From positions 144,641-208,640 of the forward strand of contig CAADRB010000105.1 in assembly GCA_900708905.1 (NCBI GenBank): a stretch of DNA of 64,000 nt, given 5' to 3'. The stretch is from Hymenolepis diminuta. Lineage: Eukaryota; Platyhelminthes; Cestoda; Cyclophyllidea; Hymenolepididae. The translations under genes and the position numbers were made by a program. The notes beneath the pieces are model-generated. The model searched no databases and was not told the origin of the DNA. It saw only the letters and a list, made by a program, of their open reading frames with translations. Every line of letters starts with the position of its first letter. The stretch's first letter is position 1. Below, piece after piece: positions 36,946-49,571 of the stretch.

Positions 36946-39728
36946 AATGTTGAATGAGATGTTTAAAATCAGGACTTTCTAAAAATTAAACAATCTTCTT
37001 TCAGGACTCTTCCACCATATCGTTATTAGCTGAATCCCCGTTACCCTATATGCAAAGCCTCAGTAGTGCTTACAGCTGATTGGTTTATTTTCTTCAAGTT
37101 GACCTTGTTAAGTTCAAATTTATTCCACGAACGACTGCAATGACCTTAACAGAGGTGAAAATGCAAATCAAAGTATGTTATCATGAATCTGCAATAAAAA
37201 AGACTCCAACTTCCTGCTTTCTACTTTATGAGAAAAAACTAATAGGACTCCTGATTCTAATTTCGTGGTTACTCCCTTCTAATCACTACCAATTTTCATC
37301 ATAAGAAATTGACGATAAAGATAAGAAGATAACATTACTGAAAAAGCCATTGTCCATATAGCAGATAGACCCAGACGAAGAGATAGAAGTGTGTGTATGT
37401 GTGCCAAAGAGATACCATATATGTTTGCATGGATATGATGGTGCATAAAGTGAGGAATACTAAGGGAATATGCTTTTGATGGAGGGCTTACATCTGATTT
37501 TTGCTCCTAGCTACTCTGCAGGCTATCCTATTATCTTCTATCTGTAATCACTACGATAACAAAATAGAGAGAGAGATCAGTTGCAATCAGTAAATTTCAC
37601 TAACAGAAATCTTCGCGGAGAGAAGGGGTCAGAAGAGAGAGAAAATGGTCAAAGAGACCGATGAATGCGTTGGTTACAAAGATCGAGGTCCGGTGCAGCG
37701 GGGCAGATGGGGTTGGCAAACGCAGTGTGATGAACAGATGTCTGAGATAGTGTAGAAATTGAAGTTGCCAAATGACATGGTTTTGAGAGAACCTAAGGGG
37801 AACACATATAGATGAAGATTGAAATTGCAAGTATTCTATTAAACTCAGTACTAAACTACTGTTTTCTACCGACTCATACTTATCTCATTACATTCATGGT
37901 TTTTAACTCGTTGAGACTGCGTCTCCGGGAAATAATAGGGATGGGCATATTAAACCAATTTGATCTGGCAGAGACAATGAAGTTTATCCGCCAGCGATAA
38001 TATGTTTTCCATCTTACTCCAAGTGTTTTACCAAATTTCACTCACAGCCATTTTTCAATGACCTCAAATGGGTCCACGCGTTTTTCGCCATTCGACCCCT
38101 GCTCTTAGCCGGTTCATCATTTTATTTGTAACCTAAATTAAAGTACAAACAATAAGGTCATGAATTTTCACGTAACAATTTTATTTTATTTTTTTCCGAT
38201 ATATTTAACGACTGATAACATGCTTGAATAGGGTATTCATATTGTAACCATAGTTACGATTTACCTATTCTACACATAGCCTTAATTCGTATTCCATGCA
38301 ATTGAAACTAATATTCTTTTTTTATTAATTTCATTCCTAATTTAAACTGACTGGCTTTCATTTTGGAATTGAAAGAAGGTAATTAATTAAACGAATTCCC
38401 ATACATTTATAAGTGCTAAATAAAATTAATATAGGACGCAATTTTGATGAGTTAGAAATGACTGACTTTACCAGGGTGTATGAATGTACTCGGATATCCG
38501 GAATCGCAATTAATCGGAAAGTATATTAGTCTCTTAGAGATATTCAAATGAAAGTCGGATACAATATAAGTTCCAAATACCCAAGAATTAACTTATCAAC
38601 ATCCAGTGAAATGTCCTAATTTGATCTACTATTCCAATAGTCTTTATCGGCTCTAAACCAATAAAGCCTCACCACGACGGCGCCATCTATACGTACCTAC
38701 TCAGGTCTCTCTTTTCCAACTCCAGGTCTTTCAGATAACTCATGTCTGTCTACATATCCCCCTCCTCCTATTAGATTTGAACGTTGACAACTCAACAGTC
38801 GTCCGTTTTTTAATATCTCTCTTTCGCCCCCCCCCCTCTTCCCCTCTCTATCAACTGTTGTTAAAGTTTCATTCTTCTAAATATTTTTTGCTCTAGGTCT
38901 GGTGACGAAACCCCATGGAATTAATTGTTACGTACTGAAGAATACGATAATGGTTTGGTCTATAAGTATTATTATTATTAAATAATGATATCATTTTAAG
39001 TTGGAACATTCTCTGGGGTTGACATTTGCTCAGTAATTGGTCAGGTAGGTTGCAAATAAGGAAGCTAATGCAAGATCATCAGGAGAGATTGACAAAAGTG
39101 ATAGGAAGGCACTTACAAGGAAGGGCAATCTTCCAGCGTTACTGTGTCACTTCCACTCCATATCCTTCGAGGATTACGGCATGGTAAAATTAACTGTTAT
39201 TCATCAATTGGTTCACTGTCAGACCAATGGTGGTTAGACACATCATCTAATGAAGACCACTGACTGGCTCTGTCTTCTTCGGTCAATCACAACTAGAACA
39301 AGCGCAATATCGAGGGGGTAAATAGAATCTTATTTTAATCAGTTGGTGTCTGGTTACTAAACTAGTCTTGTCTCGTTAAATCTCTCTCTGGGGTCTGAGT
39401 ATTGTAGCACATCTTATAACAGTGGCTTGACGAAACATATCAACATTTTGGTCACGCATTATAGCGGTTCTCTACTGACTTTTCATTCTGTTCCATACAT
39501 CTTACGTTCAAGTAGTCGCTGACATTGACAATAAAACCTACTTTGTCGTAAATCAGCAAAGACAATAATTTCAGTTCTTTATACGAACAAAATTAGAATA
39601 AGTTACAGTTTTATCTCTTTGGCATAAAGTGGCAACTGGTTGCAATGGGTGGAAGGCATACATAGAACTACTTAACCCTGGTATCCCTTGTCGAAAATCG
39701 AGGACAACTAAAGAAATGTTAAATGTAG
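36946..39728. other. DNA between kinase copies A and B, no gene seen
   Basis: Frames 37080-37304 (plus), 37600-37830 (minus) and 37812-38000 (plus) show no family resemblance. A run of about 11 C residues lies near 38827-38837 within a pyrimidine-rich stretch. No repeats shared with the rest of the window were recognised. Confidence 0.5.
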
Positions 39729-39734
39729 TTTATT
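39729..39734 (-). promoter_or_regulatory. probable poly(A) signal of the intact kinase
   Basis: AATAAA on minus (TTTATT on plus), about 150 nt past the kinase TAG stop. Confidence 0.4.
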
Positions 39735-39880
39735 ACAATCCTTACAGAACAGACATTGTTTTAATAAACGATATAAATTTAATCAAAGATTTGAGCTAAA
39801 AATCTTCACTTCAACTGTATTTGGAGGACCAGAGTGGCAAATTGCCAGCAGGATTAAATCGAAAAGGAAGACTAATTTTT

Positions 39881-41179
39881 CTACAATCCGTTCAGCCACT
39901 GTGCCATCTTTTGGCAGTCGTAATTATTTCCAAACGATCTGAAAAACGGATGTTGTAGAGCGTCCCTTGCGCTTATTCTTTTCTCAGGGCTGTAAGACAA
40001 CATCCTGAAAGATAAAATGGAGAAAGATCAAAATGTGTTTTGGGATAATCCCACTTATTCTTCTTCATGTAGTCGCTCTTTGAGTGATTTGTGGTCATGG
40101 ACAGGATAACCATTCCCTCTCACTCTTTGTGCTCTTTAGCCCTCTTTAGAACACGCTTTTTACACTTAGCTTTAAATAGGGACACAGAGTAGATGAAAAC
40201 AAACTTACTTTTTTATCAGATTAAATGCCTTATTGGGAATGTCTCGACCTAGATAATCTCGCAGTCGATTTCTGCAACCCTTTGGTAAATTCCATACTTT
40301 CATTCTTGGAAGCTCAGAAACACCCGGCAAATCTTCTTCTGTTGGAGTTCCACAGATTTTAAAGATGTTTTTCAACATCTTCCGATTTGTATTTCCTAGA
40401 AATAAGTCTTTTCTAATAAACAGTTCCGCAAATATGACTCCAACAGCCCAGATATCAATAGCTTTGGTATAGGTTCCAAAAACTGAAAAAAGCAACAAAA
40501 TATTAAATGAGGTATTACAATCAAAAGATGTTCGTAAATATAAAGTTTTAAATTCCGTACACAGTAAGAGTTCAACGCTAAGGTACGGTAGGGAACCAAA
40601 TAAATCTTCTTCGGCTATTTCAATAACAGGTGTCGCAGCCTTGAGAGACACACCAAAGTCGATTAATTTAAGCATTCCCTTTTCATTGAATAGTATATTT
40701 TCCTGCTTGATATCCTTATGAATGACGCTGTTATCATGCAAATACTTGACTGCTTGTAATAGCTGTCTCATTACAAATCCAATTTGCTCATAAGAAAGTG
40801 CATCAACTTCGGTAACATTACGAAGGTTGTATTTAGCATATTCCAAGACGAGACATAAGGTTTTCGCATGCTTGGATAGCATTGTATCGAAAAACTTAAT
40901 AATGTTGGGATGATTGAGACTTGCGAGAATTACAACTTCCTTTTTCCAGACATCAGGCGGCAGCTTTTTAATTACTTTTCCCCTTAGCTTCTTTAGAGCC
41001 ACAATCTCCTTGGTTTGGCGGTGTCTTGCTTTGTAGACGTTGGAGTAACCCCCAGCACCAATTTTCTTCAAAATCTTATATTCTTCATGAACAAATACCC
41101 TGGATGGGTTGCACGTTGAAAATGGTGAGTAGAGACATTCATTGTGTGAAGATGAACTAGCACTACTAGAGTTCGACAT
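39881..41179 (-). CDS. CDK-like serine/threonine protein kinase, copy B, intact, 3 exons, 338 residues
   Basis: CMGC-type kinase that should phosphorylate Ser/Thr, most like CDK10/CDK11 in layout. Exons on minus: 41179-40561, 40482-40209, 40004-39881; phases close to 338 codons plus TAG. A Ser-rich leader (1-30) precedes the fold. Seen: glycine loop GAGGYSNV (41-48), lysine in VALKK (63), helix-C Glu 81, HKD with Asp156, Lys158 and Asn161, DFG (174-176), SVE where APE is usual (201-203), then AIDIWAVGVIFAEL, GTPTEEDLPGVSELP and a C-lobe end MLSYSPEKRISARDALQHPFF. Arg of HRD is Lys and Ala-Pro of APE is Ser-Val, so it is divergent; activation through the T-loop may differ. Intron 1 is only 78 bp and open in frame, so read-through gives a longer frame; splicing restores ELLLFFGTYTKAID. 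AATAG lies 10 bases before the ATG after a T-run. Paralogues A and C are decayed. Confidence 0.9.
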
Positions 41180-41215
41180 GACTGTATCTCTATTCCAAAA
41201 AAATGAACAATTTAA
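41180..41215 (-). promoter_or_regulatory. acceptor-like site just 5' of the intact kinase start
   Basis: On minus, TTCATTTTTTTGGAATAG is followed by AGATACAGTC and the ATG. As in myophilin, an AG after a T-rich tract sits within ten bases of the start codon, which suits a spliced-leader acceptor or a 5' UTR intron. Confidence 0.35.
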
Positions 41216-44200
41216 TTATTGCGACAGTTTAAATATCCACTTCACTATCATTTGATTGATTGACCTTAAAAAGAGTTATCAGTAATATTATTCGCCAGTT
41301 AGGTCAAACATATCGCTTGTGCATTTTGAGTCTACTACATTGACCTCAAAAGTGCGATTTCCATTTAATAAAACTGAACTTATTTTATCACCCAACTGCT
41401 CTCATCTGCGTCAGCAATCGCAAAATTTTAAGGTTGATGATATGGTCAAAATGATTTTTTTGTATGTGATTTGTGGCACCTGGAATTTTAGCCAGCCTGC
41501 TATAGTTTTTCAGATTTACTGAAATTTTTAAGTAATACGTTTACAGTTCGATAAATCAAGACTGTTATAAAATATTAAATAAATAGTAACTTCTGTATTA
41601 TGCTTCTATTACGAGATAGAAGCGCCATGTATCACTTTAGTAATGCAATTGGTCTAACTTCATTCGTTGTATTCTCCCGACTTTCAGAACTGTGAAAGCA
41701 TCAGAGCGTTGCTGCTTTAATGCACTTGACAAAACAATTAACTATATCTGGAACAGAGACTTTCTTTATGCTAGAAAACAGGATCTTCTGCTTTTACCCA
41801 TGTAATTTTTAGCCAATTTCAATTTTATACCTTATTCAATATTGTGGAGTTGTTCTTTATTCAAAAATTTGTACTGGCTATGCTATTATCGGGCACAATT
41901 TTAAGAAATAAAGTAGTCCGTATTCTCACAGTAAAGTTATTTTAGAATTCCACTAGGCTAGATGTTCCTTCACAAAACTATTATTCTTCCCTAAAGGCTG
42001 GTAGGGAATATAAACCGCCTTACTCAATTAAGAAGACAAAGAGCTATATTGAACCACGTCTATATTGGACAGTCGGAAATGAATGAGAGTAGAAAGGAAG
42101 AAGGAGTGGAAAGAGAAATTTGAACGAAAGAAGAAAGCGTCAGTACTAAGCTAAGACAGCCTGGCTTGTAAGAAGTAGGCTAAATGGTGTACAATGTAAT
42201 GTTTGACTGACATTGTATTCTTTGATCGTTAATGAGCAACCGATCATTAGGGCAGGGATGTGCGCCGGTAGGTGCATAGATGCTGTGCGCAGGGACTACA
42301 GCAGCGCAGTTAAATAATGCAGAATATCTCAATTATGAATTACTGGGATTAGCGGAAAATTCGATTATTAAACGTTTGATACAGATGTGGGTTTAGGAGA
42401 CAGCAGATGACTTCGATGACTTCCAGATAATTCATTTTTGCGAATTAAAGTATTTGATATAATTTCTAAACGAACTAAATCCCAGTTTTCCTAAATTTTG
42501 GAATGTTGGAATGATACTTGATGTAGTGACTAGAAATAGGTCGGAATAAACAAAGTGGCTGATTTACAGACAAATACACATTGCATATATGATACTTCAT
42601 ACCTTGTTAGCCGATATTTGCGGCGTTAATTACATCGCCAGCATTGTGGACTTACACATCCAGGTAGGTAAGCAAAATGGATAGGTCATTGTACCTGGGA
42701 TGAAGTTTACGGGTTTCCTTAAGATGCATCCATAGTATACTATTTTATTTGTCAACTTCTATGAAATTATAGTTAATTGAGACTATAGACAGAAAGATCT
42801 AATTTTGGAGTTTTCTATGTAAATACACTAATTGCGAGAGGAGAAGTGGTAAGTGACTTCTAAACAAGCTGTTTATGCTCAGTACAAGTATGAAAACCCT
42901 ATTTATTAGACTGAATTTAATTACGCCCAGAATTTGAAATAAATTGGAAGGACATGTTTAATACATAAAAACGATGCTATCTAAAATATTTTCGCGGCTT
43001 ATGGGTTTTAGGCAATTTTCTTTCTTATATTCCTTAACCAATGCAATCGTGACGGTGCTGTCTCTTAAAAATTTGCTATACCACATACAGAAAGTCGGCA
43101 AAAGAGGGCGAGGACAACTGGATTTTAAATTTCTCTGAAGAAAATTCATATGATATTTAATAATGAAAACTATGACGGATAGTATATCTACATTTTAATT
43201 TATTTTATCCGATCTCTATAATCGTGGTAGTATTATAACTTTACTGAAAGCGGTCCGTGCAATTGTATAAACCATTTAAATTTGTAAGGATCGACCGAGC
43301 GTTCATTAAATAACTGCTTTCATTCCGTAAAACGTTCAGGATAAATTAAGGAATATTTTAGTGCGAAACATCTAAAAGGACCTTAGGTTAGTACTTAATT
43401 CATTTTTACAGAAATCAGTAGTTATTGGTTAATAAATTCCAAAGATCTATAACATATTCAGAATCCCTCATCCCCATATTCCTTGACCTAGATGTCATGG
43501 AAATTCATGCTTCTACAAGTATGCTAGCCGAATTAATTTTATAAAAATTTGATAAAAATTCGAAAAGTGCTTATTTTCAGAAAAAATGTCCATTTTTTCA
43601 TTTATATTCATTTTTCAATAATTTTAAACAATTACAGTATTTGACGTCATCAATATATGACCCAGTCAGAAAATGATAAGACATATTAACTGCAGATTTG
43701 GCTTAATCAAAGTTATATACGTCATTACAGGTCCTCTATGGTTGCATAATAATATTGTAAGATATTATATAATCATAAATTTATATCGTTTTAATATGCA
43801 CATATTGCCAGTTCTAAATCTCTCTATCTCTATATCTCTTAACTAAATTATTCATACTAAGGTTAAGGGTTAGCTTTCTTTAATTTTCTTCCACAAATAA
43901 TGACGAAATTCCAACTATTCTCACAAAACAGGAAATTAAAGATATTATTTCGTATTTAAAATATCATTCCATTTTTCGTTGAATGAGATATTTTGTTATA
44001 ATAATCCCTTTAAGGGTGGATCTGCTTTCGCCTTACGTAAAGCGCTCGATTGGATTAGAGTGCATACGGTGTGAAATTAATGAAGCGCATCGTGCTGACT
44101 GTTCTCAATATTGTTCCAGCAAATGCGCACACTCATAAGGAGTTTTTTAGCAAAAAATTTCTTCGAATACTTTAGATAATCAGAATTTTATTTTCTGAAC

Positions 44201-44444
44201 ACAGCTCTTGGCAAAAAATAATATTTACTCATTTATCACTAGTTATTCAGGTGCGGTGAGAGATCTGCGACGTCATATTTTATAAATACTAAAGTAAGAT
44301 TGTAGCTATCAACGTAAAATCATTAAAAGCACATAAAAAGTCGGTGATAAATCTCAAAATATACTGTATTATTTCAAAGCTAAGTTGAAAATATTTACTG
44401 AGATAGCTAAATGTAACCATGCAAATAATTAAACCTTAGGAAAT
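41216..44444. other. DNA between kinase copies B and C, no gene seen
   Basis: AT-rich, with frames at 41319-41522 (plus) and 42958-43149 (minus) that show no domain. A more GC-rich patch at 42240-42320 has no recognisable identity. Confidence 0.5.
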
Positions 44445-44770
44445 AGTCTGTGGAGTTCTCGTGCAGAGGCTTCATTAGCCAATCAGCAATCAGTATCCCT
44501 GCGGCTTCGCGTTGTTTGTATTTAAGGACCAAGCTCGTGGACAGCGACTCATAAGGAGTTCTGTTCGCTCAAAATTCTTACTATCTCATCGCCTACAGAT
44601 CAATAAACCATCTCTACTCAACACCTTTCTTGTTCTTGCTACTTTGGGAGCAGTCTAGCTAATTTCGGGGGCAAATTTATGATAGAGGACTCTGCTAGAC
44701 ACTATCTCGACTGCTTAGGAGGATTACATAGCTGTAGCGAAGTTTTATGGTGTAGCATCCGCTACAAGTC
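44445..44770 (+). mobile_element. solo LTR of the TRIM-like retroelement, copy 2 (with 4-bp target duplication)
   Basis: Element 44449-44766 (318 bp), plus strand, TGTGGAGTTCTCG...CATCCGCTACA, flanked by AGTC on both sides (44445-44448 and 44767-44770). It carries GCCAATCAGCAATCA (CCAAT-like), GTATTTAAGG (TATA-like) and CAATAAACC. It is closest to copy 1, in the opposite orientation, and both have a shorter 5' part than copies 3 and 4. Confidence 0.82.
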
Positions 44771-45079
44771 ATAGTGGCGGTTTCGGTTTTACGGATAAGA
44801 ACAAATGTTCACATTTTTTCCGACTGCATAAACACTCGCAGTTAGGGCTCTACTAACCAAAAATCCAAGATTTCAAATTCCAAAATTCAAAATGTAAGAA
44901 ATAGGCTCACTTTTAAGCCTCTCTGTGGAAATTTAAATTAGTGAATAAATTTGAAACAAATTTTCACACAGCTAGATCAGATCGTTCTTATGCAATGAGT
45001 TAACTAAAATTTTTATCGACCTTTTACATAAATATTAGACAAACTTAGATGGGAAACAAAAACCAAAAGTCAAATCAGT

Positions 45080-45340
45080 CGGGACGAGCAATTCCCACAG
45101 GCGGTCTCTAAGTCGTAGCTCGTGACAACTTGACAGTTATTCGAAGTAAAAGCTGACGTTAGTCCGGCGATATTTTGATTATCAAAATTGATAATATGAA
45201 TGCGCCTTGTTTTCATACACAGACATTTTTGAGTTAGCAATGTGTTCCGGAGTGACCTCACTTCTGTCATTACCTCTTTCTGGGTAGCTTAGCGATAGTT
45301 AGTGGGCAGACAGATCATAATTACAAAAACTACACCCTCT
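45080..45340 (-). repeat. duplicated unknown ORF segment R3, copy 1
   Basis: Shares text with 50145-50425: GTCTCTAAGT, ACAACTTGACAGTTATT (identical, 45125 and 50211), a block ending in ATATGAAT, and AGTGGGCAGA. On the minus strand both copies encode a common string QN...L..F..NNCQVV (frames 45070-45270 and 50084-50278), and then a tail readable as LRD.LW.L in both if one shift is allowed. This suggests an ancestral coding sequence now decayed. Frame 45299-45577 (minus, 92 codons) lies directly upstream. Function unknown. Confidence 0.45.
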
Positions 45341-45946
45341 GGCATTACAACGCTGTAGATTAGCATTACAAAACACATCAAAGCTTGAAATCGATTGTAG
45401 TACATGTTTATGAATGACGATTGACCCAACCACTGATACTGACGCGTTATTGATATTCGATAATAGTTGTTTTTTGGTATAGCAATTTAAAATCCGTGAT
45501 TTCTCATTAATATTTGAGATCAAAAACCCGATGCACCTATAAATCATACAACGTCTTCTGAACTTCCTTCCTAACATATCGTCTCTATTACATGTGCCAT
45601 GCCTCTAGCTTTAACACACTAAATATAAAACCTCTTTGATCTTGAGTAAGCAAAATCAGTGATTTAAATCACAGATACGAAGAGTATTCTTATAATTTAA
45701 AGTTATTTTAATTTTGCATGAAGTTGGAGTAGTTGAATAACTTGATGACGAATTTGGAATTGATGATGACGCCAATCGGAGAAAAGTCAAGATACCAGAA
45801 TAAAAATATTGCAATTTATATAGTAGATGCTCCGCTTTTAATAAATCTAAACAGGGAGACTTAGAATTCAGGTAAATCACTTTTGTTTGTATCCACAATG
45901 ATAAGAACAAGGGAAGGCTCTGAGCCGTTACGACTTTTAAATTTCT

Positions 45947-46965
45947 TTATTTTAACTTGGTTAGCCATCGCGCCATTTTGTAGCTGTCGTAATAATTTTC
46001 AGACGATGCGAAATAATCATGGTGCAGAGCGTCTTTGGAGCTTTTTCTCAAATCGGGACAGTAAGATAGCAATCTAAGGGCGAACTTAAACTTATTATTT
46101 AAGACGGTGAAAAGTGCTATCTGAGATTGGTCGATACAGATAATCTCGCAGTTTATTCTTACGCCCCTTGGGCAGTTTATATGCTTTAATTCCTGGAATT
46201 TCAGAAATACCCGGCCAATTCTTTTCGCTGAGGGTTCAGCAAACCTTAAAGATGGATTTCGTTAATTTACCAGGTGAAAATAAGTATTCACTCTTATGAA
46301 ATTCCTCCAAAATACATCCAATAGCTCAGGTGCCTAGAGCGTTGGTTTAAGTTTTGGACGCTGTTAATGGGAAAATATATTGAATGATCTAATGCACTTA
46401 TGCGACATTTGAAATGGCAAATTTTGCTGTTGCTTGCCAATAAAATCTCAATGCCCTTATAATATTCAGTACCAAAATCATCTGTCCGAACTCTTTTGAT
46501 AACAGCTGAGTAGGTTTTGATAGGTTGACCTAAATCAGCTACCTAGCAACAGCTACTTCAAAACTAACCTAATCTGTTTATCAGAAAGTTCAGCAGCATC
46601 GAAAACATCTCGAAAACTATGTTCAGCGAGTTCTAAAACGATATGTATGGATTTGGTTTGTTCAGACATCATAATATCAATAAATTTCGCAATGTGCGAA
46701 TGGCTGAGTTTTGAGAGAATTTCATTTTCTCTTTTCCAAGCGCCTGGTAACTGTTTTTTTTTCATTTTTTTTACTTTAGCCTTTTCAGGGCCACAATCTC
46801 GTTGGTATAAAGATGGCCTGCTTGATAGACAGAGGAGAATTCACCTTCACCAATTTTTTCCAAAAATCTGCAATCTTCGTGTACAATTTTGTAGGATACA
46901 TTGACTGTTGGCGGTGTTGAGTTGATTAATTCGTATCTTGAAGAGTGCTTTGAATGGCTTGGCGT
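45947..46965 (-). pseudogene. decayed CDK-like kinase copy C
   Basis: Second relic of the kinase family, minus strand. About 46960-46780 reads FLEKIGEGEFSSVYQAGH and EIVALKRLK and then hits a frameshift in an A-rich run. 46765-46553 continues with LPGAWKRENEILSKLSHSHI to the helix-E region and ends in a stop. The catalytic loop and DFG segment are lost. About 46345-46110 is the exon-2 remnant (PGISEIPGIKAYKLPKG, NKLRDYL) with TGA where the intact gene has Gly in ICGTP. About 46075-45947 is exon 3 (LLSYCPDLRKSSKDALHH to KMARWLTKLK) with its acceptor and stop intact. The exon order equals copy B, so this is a tandem DNA duplication that decayed. Confidence 0.8.
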
Positions 46966-48561
46966 GTTATAAATCGTAGAGTAGAGTAGCCACTTATAAT
47001 GATATCTTAGTCATTTGACTCATTTTCGTCTGATTGGTTAATCTCAGGAAGCTTGACCTTTGACCAATGAAAAAGGGAGTTGTTAGTGGGAAAAATCTAC
47101 GGAATTTCTAGTGTGGCAATCTTCCACTTTCCATACCCTATTAAAGTTTGCAGATATTGATCTCACACATGTGTACATATATATGGATATATATATTGTT
47201 ATTTGCTTTGGTAATGCTACGTAAACTTTCATTAATGCAGAAATGATCTCGTTTAAGGCGCTTAAAATAACCTTTCAAGATTGGTTTCATGATAGGAATA
47301 TCGAAGAATTAATCTTTGTTTAAAGTATTGTATAAAAGTATTGGGTATAGCTAACCTTATTCTGGGAAACCTCCGCCTGAAATGCGGCCTTAAATTGGCA
47401 CTCAATTTGTATGTTTTAAGTTGCTTTGGTTTGAAATGCCGAAGTCTCCGCATCCAGTTATCTCAAGAATGCAGCAAGTGAGATTACTTCATTTTCGGCC
47501 TGTAAAACGGAGGAATTTGCCTAATAAACGTCGTATTAAAAGCTGAAAATTGTCTATTTGATAAGGGATTTTGGAAAGTGACTGCTCACTCAAGTAATTT
47601 TATCATTGACATAAACACAGCAGTCATGTCACTCAACTCTTAAGGATTTCAGCTGCAGATTTGATTTAAACAAATTTATGCACGTCTTTGAATGTTATTG
47701 CGGAATTATTATGCAACCGAAAGTTTACAATAATTACATTGAATATTCGTCTTCAAAATTGAACGTTATTATCATTTTTAATACCTCTTTTCCTTTAAAC
47801 CGTTACTTATTAGCTCGTTAATGCCCGATTTTTCATGCTTTGAAAATATTCTGTCTTCTAATTCCTTTTCATAGAAAATTAAATAAAATTTAATTAATTA
47901 AACAAATAAAGCACGCTGCACAGAAATTTCGTTGTGTACTTCCAATTACGAATAATAATGCGCTTAAATTATTTCCTTGTGTAGGTAAAGAAGAGCATGT
48001 TGTATTCATCAAAAGGGAGTCAAGGGTGAATTCGGAAAAGAAAATGGCACGAAGAGTGAAAAAATTGCATTTCTAGATTTTATTTCGTCCAAAAAGCTCT
48101 AGAGACACCTCTCCCCTCTCATTGATTTCTTCAGGGGAAATTATATCTATTGCCAGAGTTCAAATAGAAATATAAACAGCGACATCTTAAAAAAATACCC
48201 CAAATTTCTTAAATATTTTTCTACTTCCAGTGGTATTAATTTAGTTCGTTTGGACAAGAAATCATTTTTAAGGTTCTTTGTGTTTCAGCTGGAAAATCTT
48301 GAGCAGCAAATCGTATTCTCTCTTTTCTTCAGATAGCTCAATTTTTGCCTGTTAATAAAAACCAAAAGTTGGTTATTATTAATCTATCTAGTTATCCATC
48401 TTCACTTTCAATTATTGCATTCAAAAAATTTTACTTCATTCGTGACTCAAACTTCTGGATGACTGTACTTTGGTCGTTTGCCCTTGACTGATAGCCTTTA
48501 CTCCTATGCATCTATAGTTTTTGTACGAAATACATCTTAAATGGGCGCTTCCCCAAGAAAC
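46966..48561. other. DNA between kinase copy C and LTR copy 3, no gene seen
   Basis: AT-rich with an alternating TA-rich patch near 47175-47200. Frame 47262-47453 (minus) has many Arg residues but no recognised family. Confidence 0.5.
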
Positions 48562-48927
48562 GCGGTGTGGGGTTCACAACGCTAACAAGGCTGATTGAAT
48601 CACGTGCGCTAGAACTCACCACGGGAAGTGCAGTATGTAACCGGTCGCGTGAATAACAAGCGCGTTCGTGTGTACAGAGACCTCCCCAACCAATCAGCAA
48701 TCAAGATCCCTGCAGCCTAGCGTGTTTTGTATTTAACGACACATAAAAGTGAGCAATAAACCCTCTCCACTCAGCATCTTTCTAGTTCTTACCTCTTTGG
48801 GCATAGCCTAGCTAATTTGGGAGTGAATTGATAATAGAGAGGACTCTGCAGGAGGCTATTCGGACTGCTTAGGAGGATTACTTAGGTGAAGCAAAAAGCC
48901 TTATTGATGCAGCATCCTCTACAGCGG
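48562..48927 (+). mobile_element. solo LTR of the TRIM-like retroelement, copy 3 (long form, with 4-bp target duplication)
   Basis: Element 48566-48923 (358 bp), plus strand, TGTGGGGTTCACAACG...CATCCTCTACA, flanked by GCGG on both sides (48562-48565 and 48924-48927). It holds ACCAATCAGCAATCA, GTATTTAACG and CAATAAACCC. Relative to copies 1 and 2 it has extra sequence after the 5' terminus (about 48585-48645), also present in copy 4. Confidence 0.82.
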
Positions 48928-49571
48928 TTTCTTTAATCAAAGAAATAGCTCCCTAAATAGAAGTATTATTAATTTCATTTATTCTAGCGCAATAAAATTA
49001 TCAATTTATAACCCTCCCTAGATATCGCATTTACCTAGGACAAGGACAAAATTATCTATCAGAGGCAATTAATTCGAAATGGAAACTGGATGATATTCCG
49101 ATCCAACATGATTGATATTAACACGGAACTCCTTAAGTAGCACAATATCTTATATCAAGAAATCCAAAGCATTACTGTAATTGCATTCTCAGTAAATGAT
49201 TGCAAACGGATGATGGGCAACTTGATTTTAAATAACCTAAACTCCTACAGGAAATTAAATTTCTCTTTTAGAAGTTTTGAAATCGATATGCGGAGGTATC
49301 CGTAAACTTCAGAGACTGACACTGTGTTGTCAAGTTGTTGGGAAAACCGATCAAATAATCAATTGTTAGTCCCATGCTAAGAAAGTATTAGTGACACGCA
49401 GATGACGCCACTAGGGAAATGACAAAGAAGGAGCATTGTTTTATTAACCTCCCCGGTGCTCAACATTCCTTGTTAGAATTCAAGGGGTAGTTTTACTTTA
49501 ATAGCTCAACAAACTTCACAGTGTTCTTTAAAATCAATGATTAGTAGATTTAATGTGTAATGTGTGCGGAT

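Noticed and set aside
40491..40599. Continuous 324-codon frame of the kinase taken as an intronless N-terminal exon
   Set aside because: The stretch CTEFKTLY to LLLFSV interrupts the conserved region after the SVE motif; GT at 40560-40559 and CAG at 40485-40483 define a 78-bp intron that restores the kinase alignment and phase.
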